From: an uncultured Clostridia bacterium
Lineage (GTDB): Bacteria > Bacillota > Clostridia > TANB77 > CAG-508
NCBI GenBank assembly: GCA_944389125.1
Contig: CALXLF010000005.1
Coordinates: 61,685-125,684, forward strand
Direction: 5' to 3'
DNA: 64,000 nt
This document shows, piece after piece, positions 16,373-23,511 of this stretch; position 1 is the first letter of the stretch; each line of letters starts with the position of its first letter. The notes beneath the pieces were generated by a model. That model ran no database searches and was not told where the DNA came from. It saw only the letters and a program-made list of their open reading frames with translations. The translations under genes were made by a program, and so were the position numbers.

Positions 16373-18685
16373 ATGAAAATAGAAACAAAATTAATATTAA
16401 AAAACATTAACAAAAATAAAAAAAGAACTCTATTTACTACAATTTCAATAATATTATGTACATTTCTTATATTCACAGCAATGCTAGTTATATCAAGTAT
16501 TAGAAATGGAATAGATGAATCTTTAGCAAGTAATGGAAGAGATTATCATTTTGCTATAAAAAATTTAAGTATTGAAGATTTTAATAAAATAAAAGATAAA
16601 AACTATATAGAAGAAATTGAAATTCAAAAAAGTGGAGATTCAAATGAATTACAAGACCAAGATAATAATTCTATAGAAAATGATAATATAGATGTATATT
16701 TAAAATTTACAGATATACATAGTGTATGTAAGTTTTGTAATGATATAGTTACAACTTTGAATTTAACATATGAAGATGTAATTGAAAATTGCAAAATAAA
16801 TGAAGAATTACTTAATGTTCATGGGGTAATGAATATAGTAATAACATCACAAACAGGAACAGATGTAAATATATATTCAACAGCAAACTTATCATATGTT
16901 ATAGATGTATTAATATTACTAGTATTAGTAATATTCTGTGTATTATTTATAATTATATTATATAATGCATTTTTAATAACGATAAATGAACGAAGAAAAG
17001 AATATGCTATATTAAATAGTGTAGGGGCAACAAAAAACCAAATTAAATTGATGATATTCAAAGAAGCTGCGATTATTGGAGTAACTGGAATTATCATAGG
17101 TGGATTGCTTTCAGTAGTAGGAACAGAAATTATTTTAAATATAATGAATAATATTTTAGCAGATACAATATATAATTTTAAAATCTCAATTAAGCCATTA
17201 TATTTGATTTTATTAATAGTAGTTGTAATAATAAATATATTTATTTCAGCATTAATACCAAGTATAGAAGCAAGTAATACCTCTGTAATTCAAGGAATAA
17301 GAAATAATAAACATATAAAAAGCAAGAAAAAAAGAGGAATTATAGAAAGTATATTACCAGTAGAAGGAAGAATTGCATCAAAGAATTTAAAAAGAAATAA
17401 AAGTAAATATAGACTTATAATTTTATTACTTGTTGTATGTATGACTTCATATATTGTGGTTGAAACTTATATAAAATATGAAGAAAAAACTAGTGACTTA
17501 ATTGATACTTTCGATGTTGATGCAGAAATTTCTTTTGATTCAAATTTAGATATAGATTATGAAACGATTTTGGATAATTATACTAAAGAAACAGGAGATA
17601 ATGTTGAATATGTAAAATATGAATCAAATTTAATGCAAGCTTTAATTAATCCACCTGAAGCAATATTATATGGACTTTCAACTATAGAAGTAGATGATGA
17701 AGTAATAGAATATGTAGATTTTGATTTGATTGTACTAGATAATGAAACATATAATAATTATTTAAATGATTTAGGAGAAGAAAATGCAGATTGCATAATT
17801 TATAATATTGTTGCGGAAGGAATTACTTCCCCAATAGATAGTAGTTATACATATGAATTTTATAATGTCTTTAATGAAGAGGATGATTTAAAATTAACGA
17901 TTATAGATATGTTTGAAAGTGATACATATATAGATACTGAAAGTAATGAAGTAATTAGTGAACTTAAATATGAAATTATGGATGATGAGAGTTTATCAGG
18001 AAAGATTGTATATACAACTAATTATTTAGATTTCTTTAAAGAAAGATATACAAGTCCCACTTTAAGTATTTTTATAAACGAAGATAAATATGATTCAATA
18101 AAAGAAAATATACAAAATTATATTGATTCAAATGAAATTACATCATATTCAATTTTTGATATGGATATAAACGATGTTAATGAATGTCTGAAAGTTAGAT
18201 GTGGAAATATAATTTCATTTGAAAATTATATAGATAAGGTTATAGAAGAACAAGGTTTGGATATTAATATTACATATTACACTTTAGAAAATCAAGTAAA
18301 TATTATATATATAAATATCTTAGAATTTTTATTAAAACTTGTGGTGGGTATAATAGTAATGATAGGTTTAGCTAGTTCAATAAATATACTAAATGCAAGT
18401 TTAAATGAGAGAAAACCTGAACTTGAGATACTAAATAGTTTAGGTGCAACAAATAAAAATATAAATAAAATATTAATTAATGAATGTATTATCGTGTTTA
18501 TAAAGGCATTAATAATTTCATTAATAATCTCAATACCAATTATATATAAAATAATAGAATACATGAAAAATATAATAGTTTTACAAGAAATATTGATACC
18601 TTTTGCAAATATAGGAATATTTATATTAGTATTATTTATAGTATCTTTAGTTGTAACAGTAAATTCTGGTAAAATAAAAAAATAA
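16373..18685 (+). CDS. FtsX/MacB-type ABC permease, element copy
   Basis: 770 residues, ATG after GGGGGATTTGAC. Same double-FtsX plan as the permease at 11084: an N-terminal membrane segment, an extracytoplasmic domain, three segments, a central segment, a second large extracytoplasmic domain (about 370-645) and three final segments; FtsX cores NERRKEYAILNSVGATKNQI and NERKPELEILNSLGATNKNI. Differences from its paralog concentrate in the extracytoplasmic loops (e.g. NLMQALINPPEAILYGLS against LPVIAEPPEAILYGFL), the part expected to bind substrate. Followed by a clean terminator. Confidence 0.87.
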   Translation: MKIETKLILKNINKNKKRTLFTTISIILCTFLIFTAMLVISSIRNGIDESLASNGRDYHFAIKNLSIEDFNKIKDKNYIEEIEIQKSGDSNELQDQDNNSIENDNIDVYLKFTDIHSVCKFCNDIVTTLNLTYEDVIENCKINEELLNVHGVMNIVITSQTGTDVNIYSTANLSYVIDVLILLVLVIFCVLFIIILYNAFLITINERRKEYAILNSVGATKNQIKLMIFKEAAIIGVTGIIIGGLLSVVGTEIILNIMNNILADTIYNFKISIKPLYLILLIVVVIINIFISALIPSIEASNTSVIQGIRNNKHIKSKKKRGIIESILPVEGRIASKNLKRNKSKYRLIILLLVVCMTSYIVVETYIKYEEKTSDLIDTFDVDAEISFDSNLDIDYETILDNYTKETGDNVEYVKYESNLMQALINPPEAILYGLSTIEVDDEVIEYVDFDLIVLDNETYNNYLNDLGEENADCIIYNIVAEGITSPIDSSYTYEFYNVFNEEDDLKLTIIDMFESDTYIDTESNEVISELKYEIMDDESLSGKIVYTTNYLDFFKERYTSPTLSIFINEDKYDSIKENIQNYIDSNEITSYSIFDMDINDVNECLKVRCGNIISFENYIDKVIEEQGLDINITYYTLENQVNIIYINILEFLLKLVVGIIVMIGLASSINILNASLNERKPELEILNSLGATNKNINKILINECIIVFIKALIISLIISIPIIYKIIEYMKNIIVLQEILIPFANIGIFILVLFIVSLVVTVNSGKIKK

Positions 18686-18687
18686 AT

Positions 18688-18725
18688 AAATAAAATACAC
18701 TTCAAAATAGAAGTGTATTTTATTT
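18688..18725 (+). terminator. Terminator after the element ABC operon
   Basis: AAATAAAATACACTTC pairs with GAAGTGTATTTTATTT around a 6-base loop, immediately after the stop codon. Confidence 0.88.
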
Positions 18726-18779
18726 ATTGCAAGTATATTTGTTCAATATTCAAATTATTATGGATTATATTATAAAAAT

Positions 18780-18803
18780 GTTAGCGGACTTAAGTCCGCT
18801 AAC
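18780..18803 (-). terminator. Terminator of the secreted protein gene
   Basis: A perfect 24-base palindrome GTTAGCGGACTTAAGTCCGC + TAAC followed on the minus strand by ATTTTTATAAT; lies 80 bases past the stop of the gene at 18884. Confidence 0.6.
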
Positions 18804-18883
18804 TTGTTAGGCAAACATATCATAAAAGTTAAAAATAAACTAGTTACACAAATATCAATATTATACAAATAATTTTTGTAAAA

Positions 18884-19318
18884 TTAGCTGAAATTTACAA
18901 AAAGTGTATAATTTGATATATTGGCATAAATGATAGAAATTTTGTAAGAACCGGATGGAATTGGATTTGAGCTACGGTCAATAGTATACCAACCTCCGTC
19001 ACATACAAGTGTAAAACTACGCTGGTCACTTCCGTTAGTTTTTGTTAATCTTATAATCACTGTACCACTTGAAGGAGCTACACCGCAATATTTAACTTTT
19101 GTTTTACTTGTTGTTAAATTTACGGTTGTAGTCCCTGGATAAGTAAATCCGTTTGCGGAAGTGCTAGCAAGTACAACTGCATTTTCAGTGTCATCAGACA
19201 TTGTAGTTTCAATAGTATTTGCTTCATTTGTTGCTTCGGCAGCAAAGGCACTGATTGGCGTACAAAGACTGAAAACTAACATAAGTGACAAAACTACATG
19301 AAAAATTTTTTTAGTCAT
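18884..19318 (-). CDS. Secreted protein with signal peptide, unknown function
   Basis: 144 residues; GGAGGTATATTT precedes the ATG. Sec signal peptide at about 1-27 (MTKKIFHVVLSLMLVFSLC, cleavage near SAFAA/EA). The mature part is a Thr/Ser-rich beta-sandwich-like domain with one cysteine pair (YCGVAP and LVCDGGW) and a repeated rhythm ending ISNYTLFVNFS. GC content is higher than its neighbours, suggesting recent acquisition; all its CGG trinucleotides are out of frame. It neighbours an ABC exporter-type operon, but having its own signal peptide it need not be its cargo. Not recognised as a known family. Confidence 0.75.
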   Translation of the reverse strand: MTKKIFHVVLSLMLVFSLCTPISAFAAEATNEANTIETTMSDDTENAVVLASTSANGFTYPGTTTVNLTTSKTKVKYCGVAPSSGTVIIRLTKTNGSDQRSFTLVCDGGWYTIDRSSNPIPSGSYKISIIYANISNYTLFVNFS

Positions 19319-19357
19319 AAATATACCTCCGTGAATTATGACATGTTTGCCTTTTTC

Positions 19358-19404
19358 ATTCAGTAATTGTTACTGAATGAATTGTTAAAAGTTGCGCTAG
19401 CAAC
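19358..19404. promoter_or_regulatory. Two palindromes upstream of the secreted protein gene
   Basis: ATTCAGTAA-TTG-TTACTGAAT (19358-19378), a perfect 9-bp inverted repeat, and GTTGC-GCTA-GCAAC (19391-19404). Both lie 40-85 bases upstream of the gene start at 19318 (minus strand), in the expected promoter region, so operator function is plausible. Confidence 0.5.
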
Positions 19405-19543
19405 AATAACAACGATTCATATTATAATACAATTTTAAAAACGTGTCAATATTTATTAAATATGCATTAAAAAAAAATTAACATGGTTAAATAAAAAAAT
19501 GAGATTTTCTTAGAATTTTAAAGAAATAAAAAATTACAAAACT

Positions 19544-19574
19544 AAAGCGATTATTTTTTGAATAATCGCTTTTG
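19544..19574. terminator. Terminator after the XRE regulator
   Basis: AAAGCGATTATT / AATAATCGCTTT stem with T runs on both sides; on the minus strand it follows the stop codon of the gene at 19583. Confidence 0.8.
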
Positions 19575-19582
19575 GTATTTTA

Positions 19583-20287
19583 TTAGATATTAAATATATC
19601 CAAATATAATGCATTTTGCTTATTTAATATCTCTTGTTCATTTTCATTTATTTTTAATTGTTCAAACATTTCTTTTGTAAACTCTACATCTTTTTTTGAA
19701 AAATAACATTTTCTTAAACTTGGTTCACATTTTGCATTTGTTCCAAAGTATCCTCCAAGCATTAAACTATCTGTGCCATTACATATATTAATTTCTAATA
19801 CTGCAACATCTACTCTTGTACTTGTTGGCTTATAGTTTTCCATTACTACAAAAGCAATTTCATCATTACATATCAAATATCCTTCTGAATATATTCTTTT
19901 ATCATGATAATCAATAAATTTTGCTTTACATATATTTTGTTTTTGTTCCAATTCTAATATATATTTATCAGGAGCAAATTTCTTTGTTCTAAAATTATAG
20001 GCATTAAAATAAACATATAATATATTTGTATTAAAAGGATTTTTTGATTTATTATGTTGCATTGTTCTATCAGTATCATTTCCAAAAAGGTCTGCTTCAT
20101 ATATTCCTAATTCAGAGCAAATTAAACTAATATCTCTAACATCTGGGATTACTTCTCCTTTTTCATATCGACTTATAGTTGCTTTATTCTTTTTAAGAAG
20201 ATTAGCGATATTTTCTTGACTTAAGCCTTTTTTTAATCTATAGTGTTTAAGTCTTTCTCCAAAATCCTTACTATCAAATTCAGACAT
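19583..20287 (-). CDS. XRE-family transcriptional regulator
   Basis: 234 residues from ATG 20287, chosen because GAGGAG lies 9 bases before it. A helix-turn-helix occupies about residues 8-62: FGERLKHYRLKKGLSQENIA, then KATISRYEKGEVIPD, ending LGIYEADLFG. The C-terminal domain (about 90-234) is beta-rich and not recognised; it contains YVYFNAYNFRTKKF and FVVMENYKPTSTRVDV and may sense a signal. Located in the element between the secreted protein and the toxin-antitoxin module, on the same strand as both. Probably controls excision, transfer or cargo genes; the palindromes at 19358 and 21315-21444 are candidate targets. Confidence 0.8.
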   Translation of the reverse strand: MSEFDSKDFGERLKHYRLKKGLSQENIANLLKKNKATISRYEKGEVIPDVRDISLICSELGIYEADLFGNDTDRTMQHNKSKNPFNTNILYVYFNAYNFRTKKFAPDKYILELEQKQNICKAKFIDYHDKRIYSEGYLICNDEIAFVVMENYKPTSTRVDVAVLEINICNGTDSLMLGGYFGTNAKCEPSLRKCYFSKKDVEFTKEMFEQLKINENEQEILNKQNALYLDIFNI

Positions 20288-20315
20288 AACAAACAACTCC
20301 TCTATAAATCAATAT

Positions 20316-20589
20316 TTAAAATAGATTAGAATGTGTACCTATATCAAATAATATTAATACTAATCTATCTTTTTCTATTTTATAAAGTAATACTAAATCA
20401 GGTAATATATGGCAATCATAATATCCCTTTAAATTTCCTTTTAAAGGGTGGTTTTTATATTTTTCAGATAAAGTTTCGCCTTTAGCTAACATATCAATTA
20501 CATCAGTTACCAATTTCATATCAATACCGGGTTTTTTTCAGCTTTTTAAAACTCTGTTTAAATCGATTTGTTACTTCTATTTTATACAT
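20316..20589 (-). CDS. yafQ: YafQ-family mRNA interferase toxin, with a +1 CGG frameshift
   Basis: Ribosome-dependent endoribonuclease toxin of a RelB/YafQ module. It begins ATG 20589 three bases after the antitoxin stop codon. The triplet reading gives 22 residues and stops (ACC CGG TAT TGA). Skipping the C of CGG (20529-20527) gives KKT-GIDMKLVTDVIDML and continues through the family core: HPLKGNLKGYYDCHILPDL, LLYKIEKDRLVL, GTHSNLF. The total is 90 residues, the normal YafQ length, and the restored glycine matches the conserved K-x-G of the family. Catalytic residues (His of DCHI, Asp, His of GTHS) all lie after the shift, so toxicity depends on it. It is the only minus-strand toxin in the element. 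Confidence 0.9.
20527..20529 (-). other. CGG +1 frameshift site in yafQ
   Basis: Minus-strand 0-frame ACC CGG TAT TGA; required reading ACC (C) GGT ATT GAT ATG. Confidence 0.9.
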
Positions 20590-20592
20590 GTT

Positions 20593-20883
20593 TTAATCTT
20601 CCTTTTCTAAATCTTCTATTAACTCTTCAACATTATCATATGATTTATTATTTTTAGCTTCTTCTTCTAATTCTTCTAAATTTAATTTACTATAATCATG
20701 TAAATGACCATATTCACACACATAAGAATCAGTATTTTTTATTTTTAAATCAAAAGGAATTCCATTGTTTAATTTAATCTGATGTAAGTATATATTTATT
20801 GCCTCACTTAATGAAAGTCCTAAATTATCTAATATAGGAGCAATTTCCTTTTTTATATCATCATTTATTCTAACTGTAGACAT
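20593..20883 (-). CDS. RelB/DinJ-family antitoxin
   Basis: 96 residues; AGGAGGGATAAAA before the ATG. The N-terminal ribbon-helix-helix STVRINDDIKKEIAPILDNL with LSLSEAINIYLHQIKLNNGI, then PFDLKI, is the classic RelB/DinJ DNA-binding start. The acidic C-terminal tail (NLEELEEEAKN, VEELIEDLEKED) should wrap and neutralise the YafQ toxin encoded next. The unusual feature is length: about 10 residues longer than DinJ. Autoregulation through the palindrome at 20910-20936 is expected. No CGG codon, so unlike its toxin the antitoxin is readable under any code. Confidence 0.9.
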   Translation of the reverse strand: MSTVRINDDIKKEIAPILDNLGLSLSEAINIYLHQIKLNNGIPFDLKIKNTDSYVCEYGHLHDYSKLNLEELEEEAKNNKSYDNVEELIEDLEKED

Positions 20884-20909
20884 TTTTATCCCTCCTTATT
20901 TAACCTTGC

Positions 20910-20945
20910 GTATACATTATACACCATTTTGTATACAATAGTCAA
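20910..20945 (-). promoter_or_regulatory. Promoter and operator of the toxin-antitoxin operon
   Basis: On the minus strand TTGACT (20945-20940), an 18-base spacer, TATAAT (20921-20916). The inverted hexamers GTATAC at 20910-20915 and 20931-20936 bracket the -10 region, a likely antitoxin operator. Confidence 0.7.
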
Positions 20946-21076
20946 CAAATTGTATGATAATATTTTTAATAAATCCTAATAGTTTTGATTTTTAGGCACT
21001 TATATGTTATCATTTATTTATAAATACCTATTTTGGTAAAGGTCTAAAAGATTTTTGCCCAAGCATAAGCTTGATT

Positions 21077-21159
21077 GTAACATAAAGTTAGAATTAAAGC
21101 CTATGCAAAGGCTTAATCTTTAGGACTTCCACCATGTTGGACTTCCTACTTTATGTTAC
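21077..21159 (+). ncRNA. Structured leader RNA, identity unknown
   Basis: GTAACATAAAGT (21077-21088) pairs perfectly with ACTTTATGTTAC (21148-21159), enclosing an inner hairpin AAAGCC-TATGCAAA-GGCTT and a region with repeated GGACTTCC (21123-21130 and 21139-21146). It is followed at 21197 by a short ORF and at 21267 by a terminator, the layout of a cis-acting regulatory leader. Not matched to any riboswitch class I know. Confidence 0.5.
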
Positions 21160-21196
21160 AAGAAAATAGAAACTATAGAAAGGGGAAGTTTAACCA

Positions 21197-21280
21197 ATGA
21201 GAAAAATGCAAAAGAAATTTATAGCATTTCCACGGTGGTGGTGGAGGTTGCTAGACCAAAATGAAAGGAGATTACACTAG
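21197..21280 (+). CDS. Short leader peptide with an in-frame CGG, overlapping a terminator
   Basis: ATG 21197 follows AAAGGGGAAGTTTAACCA. The triplet reading gives 27 residues (MRKMQKKFIAFP-RWWWRLLDQ and on to TAG at 21280, inside the terminator loop). If CGG 21233-21235 shifts the frame, the product is MRKMQKKFIAFP-GGGGGC and ends at TAG 21254, before the hairpin. The two readings would place the terminating ribosome on different sides of the terminator, so this looks like an attenuator that could sense how CGG is decoded. Coding status is inferred from the ribosome site and position; no homolog is recognised. Confidence 0.4.
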   Translation: MRKMQKKFIAFPRWWWRLLDQNERRLH

Positions 21281-21293
21281 TCTCCTTTTTTAT
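21267..21293 (+). terminator. Terminator or attenuator after the leader peptide
   Basis: GGAGA / TCTCC stem with a 9-base loop and TTTTTT tail; the leader peptide's triplet-frame stop lies in the loop. Confidence 0.7.
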
Positions 21294-21314
21294 TATGTGT
21301 AATTATTTATTTAA

Positions 21315-21444
21315 GTTGCATAAAATGCAACATTTTGTGAATTTTACTATTTTTCTCTAAAAATGACCTAGATTTTTATTAAAATTGGTACAAATTGCCT
21401 CAAAAAGTTGCATATATTGCAATCTTAGTTGCAAATTATGCAAC
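21315..21444. promoter_or_regulatory. Three copies of a 17-bp palindrome, probable operator array
   Basis: GTTGCATAAAATGCAAC (21315-21331), GTTGCATATATTGCAA (21407-21422) and GTTGCAAATTATGCAAC (21428-21444) share the form GTTGCA-N5-TGCAAC. They precede the gene run at 21524-24711 (small regulators to integrase) and probably bind an element-encoded regulator; candidates are the XRE protein at 19583 or the product at 21524. Confidence 0.65.
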
Positions 21445-21523
21445 TTTAAGTCTTTTGATTTTGTTTACATAATATTATTATAATATAGGTGTAAAATATT
21501 TAAATTTTGAAAGGAGTGTATCA

Positions 21524-21889
21524 ATGATAAGTAAATATGATACTTCTACTAAAGATAAAGTAAAAGTTTCATATTTGCTATATTCTACACTTCTTGAATT
21601 AGGTTTAAATCCAAGTAATAAAGGAACTATTTATTTAAAAGAGATAATTGAATATATTATATTAAATAATTTATATGATTATTCTTATAATGAGATTTTA
21701 AATAGATTTGTTAAATCTAAAGGTTATAAAAAAGCAAATGTTAAATTTAATATAAAAAATTCATTATATAGAATTAATTATAAAAAAGCAGAAAGAAATT
21801 TTGAAAAATGTTTGAATATGCCTTTTGATATGTATTATCTTTCTCCCAGTAAATTAATAAATATTATAGCATTAAAATATAGAGATTAA
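21524..21889 (+). CDS. Small DNA-binding protein resembling the Spo0A C-terminal domain
   Basis: 121 residues, ATG after GAAAGGAGTGTATCA. The order LLYSTLLELGLNPSNKGTIY, LKEIIEYIILN, YNEILNRFVKSKG and FNIKNSLYRINYKKA recalls the helix layout of the Spo0A effector domain (IGIPAHIKGYxYLRDAI, then a helix-turn-helix that ends RAIRHAI). No receiver domain is present. Such short Spo0A-like proteins occur on clostridial integrative elements. Probably a transcription factor for the element, and a candidate ligand for the palindromes just upstream. Assignment is by pattern only. Confidence 0.55.
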   Translation: MISKYDTSTKDKVKVSYLLYSTLLELGLNPSNKGTIYLKEIIEYIILNNLYDYSYNEILNRFVKSKGYKKANVKFNIKNSLYRINYKKAERNFEKCLNMPFDMYYLSPSKLINIIALKYRD

Positions 21890-21917
21890 AGAATTGCAAA
21901 TAGGCAATTCTTTTTTT
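21889..21917 (+). terminator. Terminator after the Spo0A-like gene
   Basis: AAGAATTGC / GCAATTCTT stem with a TTTTTTT tail overlapping the end of the stop codon. Confidence 0.85.
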
Positions 21918-21920
21918 ATA

Positions 21921-21954
21921 TTCAAGTGTAAAGTAAAAACACTTTACACTTGAA
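21921..21954. repeat. 14-bp inverted repeat
   Basis: TTCAAGTGTAAAGT (21921-21934) and ACTTTACACTTGAA (21941-21954), perfect, 6-base loop, without a T tail. Possible operator for the gene at 22085; the smaller palindrome TAGATTTCTAGAAATCTA lies about 85 bases further on. Confidence 0.5.
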
Positions 21955-22084
21955 CCATTTTGATACCTTTTGATACTTTTTGATGCTTTTTTAAGTTAAA
22001 TGATACTATTCATGCTAAACTTTAAGTAGTTCGAACAACATAGATTTCTAGAAATCTAAAATCTTTTAAAAGGAGTTTTAGATT

Positions 22085-22456
22085 ATGAAAAAACAAAACT
22101 TTAAATTTACAAAAGATATACAAATGCCAAATGATGAAATTAGAAAAATACTTAATGATAATTTATATCAAAAATCAATTAACCAAGTAGATAACTCTGA
22201 TGTAAATATTAATCATTTAGAGAATATCTTTACAGATGAAACTTATTATTTAGCAATGAAAACAGTTCCATTGCTTGAAAGAAAAGTGTTATATCTATCA
22301 TTTGTTGAAAATGTTAGATTAAACGACATTTGTAAGAGATTAAAATTACAAAAGAAACAAGTAATATCCTTAAGGAATAAAGCTATTATACATTTTAAAA
22401 ATAATTTAAATCTTCTTTATAAAGCTAATAAATTAAAAAGAGGTAATAAAAATTGA
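22085..22456 (+). CDS. Sigma-70 region 4-like small regulator
   Basis: 123 residues, ATG after AAAAGGAGTTTTAGATT. The C-terminal half reads AMKTVPLLERKVLYLSFVENVR, then LNDICKRLKLQKKQVISLRNKAIIHFK, a helix-turn-helix of the sigma region 4 / YlxM-like type (LxxxERxVLxLxFxExxxLxxIAxxLxxSxxxVxxxxxRAxxxL). No region 2 is present. On clostridial elements such proteins regulate transfer or excision genes. It overlaps the following gene by the sequence TTGA, so the two are translationally coupled. Confidence 0.65.
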   Translation: MKKQNFKFTKDIQMPNDEIRKILNDNLYQKSINQVDNSDVNINHLENIFTDETYYLAMKTVPLLERKVLYLSFVENVRLNDICKRLKLQKKQVISLRNKAIIHFKNNLNLLYKANKLKRGNKN

Positions 22457-22974
22457 AAACTAAATGTTTAGAAAAATTAATTAAAAAATCTAAAAATGAG
22501 TTTTCTATAAGGGTATTATATAAAAAGCCTCAAGAAATTCCAGAGGTAAAAATTATTGATAATGTACAAAAGTTAAAACAAGAAATTATAAACAAAAATC
22601 TTATTATAATTCCTTATGAAACAGCTTTTATAGTTTGTAATAATTATGACTTAATGAAAAATATGCCTTTAAATATAGCTTTAATATTAGGGTATGTAGC
22701 AGGAGATTTTATTTTAGTAAATATTGATAAAAAGGAGCGTGAATTTAGAAGTCTTTCACAAGAAGATATTATTTGGTATTCAAAAATTTTAGTAAATAAA
22801 AGTTTTAACGAAATTAAAGAAGAAAAACATATAACTTTTACTGATTTTGCTGAACAATATCAAAAAGGGTTTGATGAAAGAACTAGACAAACATTTGAAT
22901 ATAAAGAAAAGATAATTAATGTTTTAACACAAATAGAATTACTTTTAAAAAAGATTTTAAAAAATGGGATGTGA
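22453..22974 (+). CDS. Element protein of unknown function
   Basis: 173 residues with a TTG start at 22453 that overlaps the preceding stop codon (TTGA). It contains IIIPYETAFIVCNNYDLMKN, LALILGYVAGDFILVNIDKKER and a basic C-terminus LLLKKILKNGM; the centre is mildly hydrophobic but without a convincing membrane helix. It lies in the regulator-excisionase-integrase run, with the next gene starting 5 bases after its stop. I do not recognise a family. Confidence 0.65.
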   Translation: MKTKCLEKLIKKSKNEFSIRVLYKKPQEIPEVKIIDNVQKLKQEIINKNLIIIPYETAFIVCNNYDLMKNMPLNIALILGYVAGDFILVNIDKKEREFRSLSQEDIIWYSKILVNKSFNEIKEEKHITFTDFAEQYQKGFDERTRQTFEYKEKIINVLTQIELLLKKILKNGM

Positions 22975-22978
22975 TTAT

Positions 22979-23245
22979 ATGAATAAAACAAAGATTCAAA
23001 AAAGAATTAATGGTTTAAATGAATACATGTTATCTGATAGTGATAAAAAAATATTGTTGCTAACAACTTCAAGTATTTATACATATAACAAAGCGATTGC
23101 GATTGTTGATAAAAATGATTTAAACAAAAAAGATTGGTACTCTATTGATAATAAAAATTGTTTTAAATCATGGAGTGAAATAGAAGCTTTTATTGAAGGA
23201 TTATGTTTAGCTAAAAATACAGAATTTGAAGAAAAGGAAAGGTAA
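22979..23245 (+). CDS. Small element protein of unknown function
   Basis: 88 residues from ATG 22979 (an upstream in-frame ATG at 22964 overlaps the previous gene). Contains KILLLTTSSIYTYNKAIAIV, KKDWYSIDNKNCFKSWSEIE and a glutamate-rich end; looks like a small soluble alpha/beta protein. Co-directional with and tightly packed between the gene at 22453 and the excisionase. Not recognised. Confidence 0.6.
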   Translation: MNKTKIQKRINGLNEYMLSDSDKKILLLTTSSIYTYNKAIAIVDKNDLNKKDWYSIDNKNCFKSWSEIEAFIEGLCLAKNTEFEEKER

Positions 23246-23252
23246 TAAAAAT

Positions 23253-23510
23253 ATGTATAATGTAAAAGAAAATGTAATTGATACAAAAGATATAAGAGAA
23301 CAAATTGTAATGAATTATATAAATAAAATTGACAATCCATTTAGATTGTTAAGTGTAAAAGAAGTATCAAAAGATTTAAAAATAGGAATAAATCAAGCTT
23401 ATGATTTGTTTAAACAAAATGATTTTCCCACAATAACTATTGGAAAAAGAAAGACAGTTAGTTTAGTAGCTTATTTATTATGGAAAATTAGTAAGAAAGG
23501 GGGGATATAA
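23253..23510 (+). CDS. xis: Excisionase (MerR-like helix-turn-helix)
   Basis: 85 residues, ATG 23253 after GGAAAGGTAATAAA. A winged-helix DNA-binding segment LLSVKEVSKDLKIGINQAYDLFKQNDFPTITIGKRK is followed by VSLVAYLLWK, the usual layout of excisionases of tyrosine-integrase elements. It ends one base before the integrase start codon, the classic xis-int arrangement. It directs the integrase toward excision by binding near the attachment site. Confidence 0.8.
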   Translation: MYNVKENVIDTKDIREQIVMNYINKIDNPFRLLSVKEVSKDLKIGINQAYDLFKQNDFPTITIGKRKTVSLVAYLLWKISKKGGI

Positions 23511-23511
23511 T

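Noticed and set aside
21070..21293. Known riboswitch or T-box in the element leader
   Set aside because: No T-box sequence, no purine, TPP, SAM or cobalamin core elements seen; the leader-ORF plus terminator layout fits better.
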